A stretch of 64,000 nucleotides of DNA from Natronorubrum bangense (GTDB taxonomy: Archaea > Halobacteriota > Halobacteria > Halobacteriales > Natrialbaceae). The notes beneath the pieces are model-generated. The model was not told the DNA's origin. It was given only the letters and a program-made list of their open reading frames with translations, and made no database searches. The first letter of the stretch is position 1, and each line of letters begins with the position of its first letter. The translations under genes and the position numbers were made by a program. The stretch spans positions 2,542,001 to 2,606,000 of the forward strand of contig NZ_CP031305.1 in NCBI RefSeq assembly GCF_004799645.1. The letters run 5' to 3'. Below are positions 8,854 through 17,149 of this stretch, piece by piece.

Positions 8854-9957
8854 ATGACCGATTTGTTTACGCCACTCGAGTTGCGCGACCTCGATATCCC
8901 CAACCGGATCGCCGTCTCACCGATGTGCCAGTACTCCTGTGAGCCCGACGGGCTCCCGACGGAGTGGCACCGCGTCCACCTCGGGAGCCGCGCCGTCGGC
9001 GGTGCCGGCATCGTCATGACTGAAGCCACCGCCGTCGAACCGCGCGGGCGAATCACGCCTCACGATCTGGGTATCTGGAGCGACGAACACGCCGACGCGC
9101 TCGAGCCGATCACCGCGTTCATCCGCGAGCAGGGTGGCGTGCCGGGGATTCAACTGGCCCACGCGGGTCACAAGGCGAGCAAGTGCCGTCCGTGGGATGG
9201 CAACCTCCCGATTCAGCCCGGCGAGACCGACCCCGACGGCGCGTCGGGCTGGGAGGTGCTCTCGCCGTCGCCCGACGCGTATCCACCGTTCGACGGCGAC
9301 CGACCCGCAATGAAACGAGCCGACGCGGACGACATTCAGGGTGTGATCGACGCCTACCGGGCCGCAGCCGAGCGATCGCTTTCGGCCGGCTTCGAAATCG
9401 CCGAGGTCCACGCGGCCCACGGCTACCTGCTTCATGAGTTCCTCTCACCCGTGACGAACCACCGGGCGGACGAGTACGGCGGGAGCTTCGAGAACCGCAC
9501 GCGCCTGCTCCGTGAGGTCGTCAACGCGGTCCGAGACGTCTGGCCCGAGGACAAGCCCGTCTTCGTCCGTATTTCAGGTACCGACTGGCTCGAGGGACAG
9601 GACGCGTGGGATCTCGACCAGTCCGTTCGACTGGCTGACGATCTTGCCGACCGTGGCGTCGATCTGATCGACGTCAGTTCGGGCGGACTTCACCCTGATC
9701 AAGACGTTCCCGGCGGGCCGAACTTCCAGGTGCCACTCGCCGAAGCGGTCCGCGAGGGTGCAGACGTCGCCGTCGGTGCAGTCGGCGGCGTCACCGAACC
9801 CGAGCAGGCCGACGCACTCGTCCGCAACGGCCGTGCCGATGTCGTCCTCGTCGGCCGGGAGTTCCTCCGCGATCCGTACTTCGGGCTCCGAGCGTCCGAC
9901 GACCTCGAGGACGATCCGATGGCGTGGCCGGAGCAGTACCGACGGGCGGTTCAGTAA
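8854..9957 (+). CDS. Old yellow enzyme family NADH:flavin oxidoreductase (YqjM-like)
   Basis: 367 residues, one (beta/alpha)8 FMN barrel. It shows the YqjM subgroup marks: Cys25 in 'SPMCQYS', the substrate-binding pair His186/His189 in 'EVHAAHGYLLHEFLSP', the following 'NHRADEYGGS.ENR' signature, and the late FMN-phosphate motif 'GRADVVLVGREFLRDPYF'. It likely reduces electrophilic alkenes with NAD(P)H; the natural substrate is unknown. ATG 8854 fits family starts exactly ('LFTPLELRDLDIPNRI'), so the longer frame from 8656 is rejected. Confidence 0.93.
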   Translation: MTDLFTPLELRDLDIPNRIAVSPMCQYSCEPDGLPTEWHRVHLGSRAVGGAGIVMTEATAVEPRGRITPHDLGIWSDEHADALEPITAFIREQGGVPGIQLAHAGHKASKCRPWDGNLPIQPGETDPDGASGWEVLSPSPDAYPPFDGDRPAMKRADADDIQGVIDAYRAAAERSLSAGFEIAEVHAAHGYLLHEFLSPVTNHRADEYGGSFENRTRLLREVVNAVRDVWPEDKPVFVRISGTDWLEGQDAWDLDQSVRLADDLADRGVDLIDVSSGGLHPDQDVPGGPNFQVPLAEAVREGADVAVGAVGGVTEPEQADALVRNGRADVVLVGREFLRDPYFGLRASDDLEDDPMAWPEQYRRAVQ

Positions 9958-9981
9958 CGCACTGACTGCTGGGCGACTCTC

Positions 9982-10545
9982 TCAGTCATCAGTCCACTTG
10001 ATCGAACAGCCTTGCGAGGGCTGCCACTCGAGGTCGACTGACTCGCCCGCGAGCACCGCCTCGATCGCCTCGCGAATGTGGAACCGCGTCGGCTCGTCGT
10101 CGGGATTGAGCGCATCGTCGAGGCGGCCCTGATAGACCAGCTGAAATCCATCCTCGGTGTTTTCGAACAGGAACGGATCCGGCGTACAGACCGCGCCGTA
10201 CGCTCGAGCGACCGCCTGGCTGGCGTCGCGCAGGTAGGCGTCGTACTGGATCGTGCCGTCGTCGACGTACTCACGCATTGCCTCGAGGGAGTCGTCGGGG
10301 TACTCCTCGGCGTCGTTGGGGTTGATGCCGACGACGGCAACGTCGTCGTACTCGTCAGCCAACTCGTTTAACAGATCGAACTTCGCTTTCGCGTACGGGC
10401 AGTGGTTGCACGTAAAGACGACCAGCAGCGCCTCGGCGTCGGCGAACGACTCGAGGGAGTGGGTCTCGCCGTCTGCCCCCTCGAGTTCGAACGCGGGGGC
10501 CGCGTCGCCGGCCGCGAGTTCGGAGTCGGATTCTTTGAGTACCAT
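9982..10545 (-). CDS. Thioredoxin-fold (AhpC/TSA-like redoxin) protein
   Basis: 187 residues. The fold is indicated by 'LLVVFTCNHCPYAKAKFD' with a CxxC pair (CNHC), followed by 'VAVVGINPND' and the cis-Pro region 'CTPDPFLFE'. This matches the stand-alone thioredoxin-like family of bacteria and haloarchaea (YtpP or TlpA-like in annotation). It may act as a thiol reductase or peroxidase. It converges on the OYE gene with a 24-bp gap. ATG 10545 is used because the upstream extension is weak. Confidence 0.85.
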   Translation of the reverse strand: MVLKESDSELAAGDAAPAFELEGADGETHSLESFADAEALLVVFTCNHCPYAKAKFDLLNELADEYDDVAVVGINPNDAEEYPDDSLEAMREYVDDGTIQYDAYLRDASQAVARAYGAVCTPDPFLFENTEDGFQLVYQGRLDDALNPDDEPTRFHIREAIEAVLAGESVDLEWQPSQGCSIKWTDD

Positions 10546-10668
10546 GGTCGTCGGTTCCGGACCTGCGGTCTTAAGCACCTCGCTGGGCTGTGGATTCGAG
10601 CAACAGGCTGTGCCAGCGGACGGTCAACACGACCTACATATTTGTACCCTCCGTGAGATCGATCTCAT

Positions 10669-11334
10669 ATGCAAACGCTCGAGGTCACAGACGACCAGTA
10701 CGCTGCCATCCAGTCGCTTCGCGAAGCGATCTCCGAGGACGTCGTCGGCGAGTACGGCTTCGTCCGCGAACGCGATGCCGTCCAGTTCCTGCTCGACAAT
10801 CTCGACGACGACGCGGCTGTGTCCGTCGAGACGACAGTCGAGTCCTCGGCGACCGACGACGTCGCCGCTTCCGTCGGGGCCGCAATCGAGGGCGAGACGG
10901 ATCCACACGCCCTCGAGGAAGTCTCCTACGTCGAAGACGAGTCCGTCACGGACGACGCCGAAGTCGAAGTCGAAGCCGACCCGGACCCCGAGACCGAGAC
11001 TGGCAGTGATTCGATGGGCGAGTTGAAAGGCGACTCGAGTGATAGCGAAGCCGACGCCGAGGAGCGTGACGACGAGAGCGATGCTAGGAACGAACCCGAC
11101 TCCGGTACCGACGGCGATGAGATCGGTGTCGATGCGTCCGGCGGTGCCAGCGGTGATGCCGACGATGACGATATGTTAGACGAGATGATGAGCCTCCTCG
11201 AGACCCACGACGACAAGTGGGGCGAGGCCACGTCGGCGGACTACCGCTACAGCGTCGAGTTACCCGACGGCACGACGGAACAGGTCCAGACGAAAGACGA
11301 CGTTCGGGCGCTGTTGTTCAAAAACTACCGGTAG
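10669..11334 (+). CDS. Acidic haloarchaeal protein of unknown function
   Basis: 221 residues in three parts: an N-terminal helical domain (about 1-50, 'LEVTDDQYAAIQSLREAI'), a very acidic low-complexity middle (about 60-165, rich in Asp, Glu, Ser), and a compact C-terminal domain (about 168-221, 'DKWGEATSADYRYSVELPDG'). A TATA-like 'tacatatttg' lies about 30 nt upstream of the ATG, suggesting a leaderless message. The N-terminal part resembles small ribbon-helix-helix-like segments, but I cannot assign it. Confidence 0.7.
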   Translation: MQTLEVTDDQYAAIQSLREAISEDVVGEYGFVRERDAVQFLLDNLDDDAAVSVETTVESSATDDVAASVGAAIEGETDPHALEEVSYVEDESVTDDAEVEVEADPDPETETGSDSMGELKGDSSDSEADAEERDDESDARNEPDSGTDGDEIGVDASGGASGDADDDDMLDEMMSLLETHDDKWGEATSADYRYSVELPDGTTEQVQTKDDVRALLFKNYR

Positions 11335-11430
11335 GCTGTCGGTGTGCGATCCGGATCGCACGCGAGTCCAACTGTTCAGTGACGATCGAACAACGGTAGA
11401 ACTTTACTCACGCTTGCATTTCTGGGAGAT

Positions 11431-11916
11431 ATGAGCGAACGCGAGGTACTCGAGTTGCTTCGTGAGAACGCGCGCTATTCGACGGCGGATATCGCGCGAA
11501 TGACCGGCCTCAACGAGTCTGAGGTCGAGACCACGATCGAGGAACTCGAGGCAGCAGGTGTGGTTCGTGGATATCAAGCGGTCGTCGACTGGGATAAACT
11601 GGAAGACGAACGCGTCCGAGCCGAAGTCGAGTTGAACGTCACGCTCGACCGCGAGACGGGCTACGACGACATCGCAGAGCGCCTCGCACGGTTTCCCCAG
11701 GTCAAAGCCTTACGGCTGGTCAGCGGCGACTACGACTTCGATATGGAAGTCGAGGGCGACTCCATCCGCGAGGTTTCTCAGTTTATCAGTGAGAAGGTCG
11801 CACCCGTCCCCGAGATCACCCAGACGGTCACACACTACGTGATGACTTCCTACAAAGAAAACGGGATCGAGCTCGGTGACGGCGAAGACGACGAGCGGCT
11901 GTCGTTCTCACCCTAA
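11431..11916 (+). CDS. Lrp/AsnC family transcriptional regulator
   Basis: 161 residues. Winged HTH at about residues 3-48 ('ILRENARYSTADIARMTGLNESEVETTI'-type spacing), then an AsnC ligand-binding (RAM-like) domain at about 65-145 with 'VKALRLVSGDYDFDMEVEG'. The gene ends 2 bp before the aminotransferase start, so the regulator probably controls that gene and itself. Such pairs in haloarchaea typically respond to an amino acid. Confidence 0.92.
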   Translation: MSEREVLELLRENARYSTADIARMTGLNESEVETTIEELEAAGVVRGYQAVVDWDKLEDERVRAEVELNVTLDRETGYDDIAERLARFPQVKALRLVSGDYDFDMEVEGDSIREVSQFISEKVAPVPEITQTVTHYVMTSYKENGIELGDGEDDERLSFSP

Positions 11917-11918
11917 TC

Positions 11919-13079
11919 ATGACGTTCGAACTGTCCGAACGCGTCCAGACGGTGCCGCCGTCGGGGATCCGACGGTTCTTCGAGATCGCCGAGGAACGCG
12001 ACGACGTCATCTCGCTTGGAGTCGGTGAGCCCGACTTCTCGACGCCGTGGGCGGCCCGCGACGCCGCGATCACCTCTCTGGAGCAGGGCAAGACGTCCTA
12101 TACCGCGAACCGGGGGATGCGCGAACTCCGCGAGTCGATCGCCGACTACGTCGCTGACCGCTTCGAACTCGGCTACGATCCCGACGAGGAGATCATCGTC
12201 ACCGCCGGGGCGAGCGAAGCCGTCGACCTCGCCTTCCGGGCGTTCGTCGATCCTGGCGACACGGTCGCGATCGCCCAGCCATCTTACATCTCCTACGAGC
12301 CCGGCGTCATCTTCGCCGGCGGCGAGGTGTTGTCCGTGCCGACGACGGAAGAAGACGAGTTCCGACTCACCGTCGAGGGCCTCGAGCAAGCGGGCGCGGA
12401 CGAGGCCGACATGCTCGTGCTCTGTTACCCCAACAACCCGACGGGCGCGATCATGACCGAGGCTGACCTCGAGCCGATCGCGGAGTTCGCCCGCGAGCAC
12501 GATCTGATGGTCCTCTCCGACGAGATCTACGCCGAACTCACCTACGACGGAAACGAGCACACCTCGATCGCGACCCTCGAGGGAATGCGCGAGCGAACCA
12601 TCGTCTTCAACGGCTTCTCGAAAGCCCACGCGATGACCGGGCTGCGACTGGGGTATGCACTCGGCCCCGCCGAGGCCATCAACGCGATGAACAAGATCCA
12701 CCAGTACACGATGCTGTCCGCGCCGACGACGGCCCAACACGCCGCCCTCGAGGCGCTCGACTCCTGTGAAAAGGACGTCGAGGACATGGTCAACGAGTAC
12801 GACCGCCGTCGCCAGTTCGTCCTCTCGCGATTCCGCGAGATCGGCATGGACGTCTTCGAGGCGAAAGGGGCGTTCTACTGTTTCCCCGAAGTGCCCGAGG
12901 GCTTCACGGCAGAGGAGTTCGCTGAAGGCGTCCTCCGCGAACAGGGCGTCGCAGTCGTCCCCGGCGACGTCTTCGGCGCGGGTGGCGAGGACCACCTGCG
13001 GATCTCCTATGCGACCGGGCTCGACGATCTCCGGAAGGCCTTAGCCCGGATCGAAGCGTTTGTCGAGGAACACGCATAG
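11919..13079 (+). CDS. PLP-dependent class I/II aminotransferase (AspC/AlaT-like)
   Basis: 386 residues. The PLP-binding lysine is Lys235 in 'NGFSKAHAMTGLRLGY'; supporting residues are the 'CYPNNPTG' loop (about 169-176), Asp201 in 'VLSDEIYAEL' and Arg243. Fold type I, subgroup I-gamma by pattern. It transfers amino groups between an amino acid and 2-oxoglutarate; substrate specificity is not decidable. It sits directly behind an Lrp-type regulator, which suggests amino-acid-responsive expression. Confidence 0.92.
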   Translation: MTFELSERVQTVPPSGIRRFFEIAEERDDVISLGVGEPDFSTPWAARDAAITSLEQGKTSYTANRGMRELRESIADYVADRFELGYDPDEEIIVTAGASEAVDLAFRAFVDPGDTVAIAQPSYISYEPGVIFAGGEVLSVPTTEEDEFRLTVEGLEQAGADEADMLVLCYPNNPTGAIMTEADLEPIAEFAREHDLMVLSDEIYAELTYDGNEHTSIATLEGMRERTIVFNGFSKAHAMTGLRLGYALGPAEAINAMNKIHQYTMLSAPTTAQHAALEALDSCEKDVEDMVNEYDRRRQFVLSRFREIGMDVFEAKGAFYCFPEVPEGFTAEEFAEGVLREQGVAVVPGDVFGAGGEDHLRISYATGLDDLRKALARIEAFVEEHA

Positions 13080-13116
13080 TCCAGCGCCCTCGAGAGAGCG
13101 CGGTTTTTGACTCGAC

Positions 13117-14562
13117 CTACGTGTCCGGATAGTGCTGTTCCCAGGGTCGGGCGCGCTCGAGTGCCCTTGCAGCAGCGAGCACGTCCGACTCGGCGTAGCG
13201 GCGGCCAACGACCTGCAGCCCGACCGGGAGCCCGTCGTCGGTGAGGCCGGCAGGAACCGACGCGGCCGGGTGGCCCGTGAGATTGAACACCCACGTGAGC
13301 ATCGCGTCAGTCGGAATGCCGGCGACCTCGTGGCCGTCGATCTCCGTCGGGTAGCGATCGCGCAGGTGTTTGCCGTACGGTGGGACAGTCAGTGTTGGTG
13401 TCACGAGGATGTCCGCGCCCTCGAGTGCCGCCTCGATCGCGTCGTAGGCTTCGACACGGGGCCCGTTCGCGAGTCGTTCCTCGAGCGGGTCCAGATCGGC
13501 ACCCAGCGAAATCGTCGAACGGACTGTCTCCTCGACGTCGGCCGTCTCGAAGTCGATGCCGTACTGTTCTTCGACCCGGGTCGCGACCGCCGCGAAGTAG
13601 CCGCCGACCTGCGTGTAGTAGGCCCGGCGAAGCACGTCGACGTCGGGGAGCGAGACGTCGACAGTGTCGACCGCCGCGCCGGCAGCCGCGAGGTCATCGA
13701 CGGCCGCCTCAACCGTCTCGCGGACGACGGGAGCAACGGGCTGGAGATTCAGATCCGGACTGTACGCGACCGAGAGGTCGTCTGTCGGTCGCTCGAGCGC
13801 CTCGAGGACGTCGTCGTCACCACGGGGGACGCTCAGTGGATCGCGATGATCCGGCCCGGCCATGATCTCGAAGCCGAGCGCGACGTCCGCGGCACTGCGG
13901 GCGATGGGGCCGCCGACCATGAACGGCGAGTGGCTGTCGAACGACTCGAGCCGTGAGTTCGAGGGGATGCGTCCGAACGAGGGTTTGAGTCCGATGACGT
14001 TACAACACGACGCCGGAACCCGCAGCGAGCCGCCGATATCCGAGCCGGTCGCGAGTCTGGCGAGGCCGGCGGCGACTGCCGCTGCCGACCCGCCGGAAGA
14101 GCCACCCGCCGACCGCTCTCTGTCGAACGGGGTCGCCGTCGCGCCGACGAGCCGGTTGTCGGTTTTGATCGTGTGGGCAAGCGCCGGCGTGTTGGTCGTG
14201 CCGACGATCACCGCACCGGCGGCCTCGAGGCGTTCGACGGTGATCGAATCCTCCGTGGCGACGTTCTCGGACAGGGCAGCGAGTCCGAGCGTGTTTCGGA
14301 CGCCGGCCTTGCGGTCCCGGAGGTCTTTGATCGCGACCGGCACGCCGTGAAGCGGGCCGAGATCCTCGCCGGCGGCGGCCGCACGGTCGGCTTCGCGGGC
14401 CCGTTCCCGGGCCGACTCCTCGAGCACCGTGACGTACGCGTTCAACTCCTCGGTGGCCCCGATTCGCTCGAGCACGTCGTCGACGACGGCTGCCGACGAC
14501 ATCTCGCCGTCCCTGATCGCCGCCGCGAGGTCGCGGAGAGAGGTAGTGATAGTATCAGCCAT
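13117..14562 (-). CDS. Amidase signature family hydrolase
   Basis: 481 residues. The full Ser-cisSer-Lys triad is visible: Lys79 in 'VAIKD', Ser155 in the glycine/serine-rich 'GGSSGGSAAAVAAG', and nucleophile Ser179 in 'GSDIGGSLRVPAS'. It hydrolyses amides; it could be annotated GatA, but no gatB or gatC lies nearby and the cluster looks catabolic, so a generic amidase is safer. ATG 14562 is preferred over a start five codons upstream. It converges with the aminotransferase (37-bp gap). Confidence 0.9.
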   Translation of the reverse strand: MADTITTSLRDLAAAIRDGEMSSAAVVDDVLERIGATEELNAYVTVLEESARERAREADRAAAAGEDLGPLHGVPVAIKDLRDRKAGVRNTLGLAALSENVATEDSITVERLEAAGAVIVGTTNTPALAHTIKTDNRLVGATATPFDRERSAGGSSGGSAAAVAAGLARLATGSDIGGSLRVPASCCNVIGLKPSFGRIPSNSRLESFDSHSPFMVGGPIARSAADVALGFEIMAGPDHRDPLSVPRGDDDVLEALERPTDDLSVAYSPDLNLQPVAPVVRETVEAAVDDLAAAGAAVDTVDVSLPDVDVLRRAYYTQVGGYFAAVATRVEEQYGIDFETADVEETVRSTISLGADLDPLEERLANGPRVEAYDAIEAALEGADILVTPTLTVPPYGKHLRDRYPTEIDGHEVAGIPTDAMLTWVFNLTGHPAASVPAGLTDDGLPVGLQVVGRRYAESDVLAAARALERARPWEQHYPDT

Positions 14563-14631
14563 GATGAGTGTGACCATGGCCGTCGAGATAAATCCACGGA
14601 CAGCGACGTAACTGGCTGCCGACGCAAACGC

Positions 14632-15783
14632 TCAGACGACGTTTCGTTCCACTCGAGCCGACGATGTCTTGAAGCGGTCGCTCGAGAGCGCCGTGGGATC
14701 GACCAGCGACAGTTCGCCGTCGGTGACGAGTTCGGCGACAAGCGTCCCGGTTGCGGGAGCGTGCTGAAAGCCGTGGCCCGAGAAGCCGGCGGCGGTAACG
14801 AAGCCAGGAGCCGTCTCCTCGACGATCGCAGTTTCGTCCGGTGTCACCGCATACAGGCCCGCCCAGCCGCGCTTGATCGCCGATTCGGGGCCGAAGTAGG
14901 TCGTCCAGTCGGCAACGGTCTCGAGAGCCTCGACGGCCCAGGGGAACGCCATCGATCTGTCGTAGCCGTCGGGATCACAGGCGGGATCGGCGTCGCCGAC
15001 GTGGCCGCCGACCAGCGCGTCGCCGTCGCGATCCGGCCGGAAGTACGTGCCGCTCTCGAGGTCGATCGTCAGCGGATCGGTTTCGGGAACAGGCTGACCG
15101 GGCTCGACGACAGCGATCTGACGGCGTTTCGGGGTGATCGGTAGCTCGCAGTCGGCCATCGCCGCAACCTCGCCGGCCCACGGCCCCGCGGCGTTAACCA
15201 CGAACTCGGCCTCGAGCCGGCCGTCAGGCGTCTCGACACCGGTTACCCGACCGGCGTCCGTTCGGATCACGTCCACGACCGGCGTCTGTGTCCGGACGTC
15301 GACACCCTCGTCGGCCGCTGCCTGCGCATAGCCCTGCAACGCGAGGTGTGGGTCGGCAACGCCGTCCGTCGGGGAGTACGTCGCTGCGACGAACTGCTCG
15401 TGGTCGACTCCGGGGCAGTGGTCCCGTATCGAATCGGGCTCGAGCACTTCGCTTGGAACGCCGCGGTTGTTTTGCATGGCGACCGCCTCCTCGAACCGCG
15501 TCGCCGCCGCCTCGCTCCGGGCGAGAAAGAGATAGCCGATTTGTCGGTAGTCGATGTCGATGCCGAAGCGCTCCTCGAACGTGTCCCAGACGCGCATGCT
15601 CTCGAGGGATAGCTCGACGTTGATCGGCGTCGAAAACTGTGCGCGAATGCCGCCCGCGGCCCGTTCTGTGCTCCCCGAGCCGATCGAACGCTGCTCGCAG
15701 ACGACGACGTCGACGCCGCGGGTGGCGAGTTCGTACGCAGTTGCCATCCCGACGACGCCGCCGCCGATCACGACTACTGTCAT
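14632..15783 (-). CDS. FAD-dependent amine oxidoreductase (DAO/sarcosine oxidase-like)
   Basis: 383 residues. The N-terminal Rossmann motif 'VVVIGGGVVGMATAYELA' (residues 2-19) binds FAD, followed by 'CEQRSIGSGSTERAAGG', and the C-terminal 'VTAAGFSGHGFQHAPATG' is the DAO-family substrate and FAD motif. It probably oxidises a secondary or D-amino acid such as sarcosine, glycine or D-proline. ATG 15783 is chosen; the upstream extension is arginine-rich and unlike haloarchaeal protein. It lies between the amidase and a divergent cyclodeaminase-type gene. Confidence 0.9.
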   Translation of the reverse strand: MTVVVIGGGVVGMATAYELATRGVDVVVCEQRSIGSGSTERAAGGIRAQFSTPINVELSLESMRVWDTFEERFGIDIDYRQIGYLFLARSEAAATRFEEAVAMQNNRGVPSEVLEPDSIRDHCPGVDHEQFVAATYSPTDGVADPHLALQGYAQAAADEGVDVRTQTPVVDVIRTDAGRVTGVETPDGRLEAEFVVNAAGPWAGEVAAMADCELPITPKRRQIAVVEPGQPVPETDPLTIDLESGTYFRPDRDGDALVGGHVGDADPACDPDGYDRSMAFPWAVEALETVADWTTYFGPESAIKRGWAGLYAVTPDETAIVEETAPGFVTAAGFSGHGFQHAPATGTLVAELVTDGELSLVDPTALSSDRFKTSSARVERNVV

Positions 15784-15959
15784 GCTATGACGAATCACAC
15801 GTTTGTGGATAAGCGTTCGGTCGAGTCTCGAACGCGGCGGCGAACGGTCCGGATGACGTCGGGACTGGCTCCTCGAGCGCCGATCGATCCGCAACGGGTC
15901 CGGTTCGATCGGTCGAGGATGGTCAGACGACTAAAGTAGCCGACCGAGTATGTGCGCGT

Positions 15960-16949
15960 ATGGTTCGCGTGCTCTCTGATGCAGATGTCGCGTCGGTACT
16001 TGATCTCGAGGCGCTGCTCCCGATCGTCGCCGACGCTTTCGAGAAACAACGAGCGGGCGCGGTCGAGCGCCCTGAACGACCCCACTACCCGATCGGGGCG
16101 GGTCTCGACCCCGACACACCTGACGAGCCGACTGGCACCGGGCTCTGTATGCCCGCCTATATCCACGGCAACGCCTACGTCGCGACGAAGCTCGTCACCG
16201 TCTGCGAGGACAACCCCGAGCGCGGGCTGCCGACGGTCACGGCACAGCTGACACTTGCCGACGCTGAAACCGGCCAGCCAGTCAGCTATCTCGCGGGCAA
16301 CCGGATCACCAGTGCCCGAACGGGCTGTATCGGTGGGCTCGCTGCCCGCGAACTCGCCGTCGACGGGCCGCTCGAGTTGGCAGTGATCGGCGCGGGCACG
16401 CAAGCGCGTTGGCAGACGCGAGCGATCGCCGCCGCCGTCGGCGTCGGCCGACTCGACTCGATCCGCGTTTACTCGCCCAGTGACTCCCGACTCGAGTGTG
16501 CTCGTGACCTCGAATCGGACCTCAGTGTCGACGTGACGCCAGTCTCGAGTCCACGCGAGGCCGTGGCGAACGCCTCGGTCGTCGTCACGACGACGACGAG
16601 CACTGAACCCGTATTCCCGGGCGAGGCCCTCGCTGACGGGGCGCTCGTGGTTGCCGTCGGGGCGTACACGGCCGAGATGCGTGAACTGGACGATACGACG
16701 ATCGAACGCGCGTCTCACATCGTCGCCGACGTTCCGGAAGAGGCCAGCGAGACCGGTGATCTTCGAGGCCACGACGACCTCGAGATCCGCTCGTTCGGCG
16801 ATATGTTGGCTACCGACGACGGCCGTCAGTCGCCGGACGAGATCGTCGTCCTCGCAAGTGTCGGGAGCGCGGTCTTAGACGCTGCAACTGCCGAGTTCGT
16901 CTTCGATCGATCCGAAGACGCCGACCTCGGCACGACGGTACCAGTATGA
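15960..16949 (+). CDS. Ornithine cyclodeaminase / mu-crystallin family protein
   Basis: 329 residues. An N-terminal substrate domain with 'KLVTVCEDNPERGLPTV' and 'GNRITSARTGCIGGLAAREL' precedes the NAD-binding 'LAVIGAGTQARWQ' at about residue 140. Members are ornithine cyclodeaminases, alanine dehydrogenases (archaeal) or ketimine reductases. With the neighbouring aminotransferase, FAD amine oxidase and amidase it points to amino-acid metabolism; the exact reaction stays open. Confidence 0.88.
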   Translation: MVRVLSDADVASVLDLEALLPIVADAFEKQRAGAVERPERPHYPIGAGLDPDTPDEPTGTGLCMPAYIHGNAYVATKLVTVCEDNPERGLPTVTAQLTLADAETGQPVSYLAGNRITSARTGCIGGLAARELAVDGPLELAVIGAGTQARWQTRAIAAAVGVGRLDSIRVYSPSDSRLECARDLESDLSVDVTPVSSPREAVANASVVVTTTTSTEPVFPGEALADGALVVAVGAYTAEMRELDDTTIERASHIVADVPEEASETGDLRGHDDLEIRSFGDMLATDDGRQSPDEIVVLASVGSAVLDAATAEFVFDRSEDADLGTTVPV

Positions 16950-17149
16950 ACGTCATGGGCTCGAACACCATCGCAAACTGATGAGTGGTGTTGCGTACCA
17001 TAGCGGCTCCCGGCCACGACACTGAAATAGCCACTCCGCAAAGTGGGGTCCGAGTAGCTGCCGATGAGTGATCTGACAGTGCGACCCCACAGCAACCATC
17101 TCGGAGGGGGTGTCCAACGGGTGCCGAACGGCGACGGAGGGCGAGACCG

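Noticed and set aside
13117-14562. GatA subunit of aspartyl/glutamyl-tRNA amidotransferase
   Set aside because: No gatB, gatC or related genes nearby and the neighbours are catabolic; a general amidase is safer.
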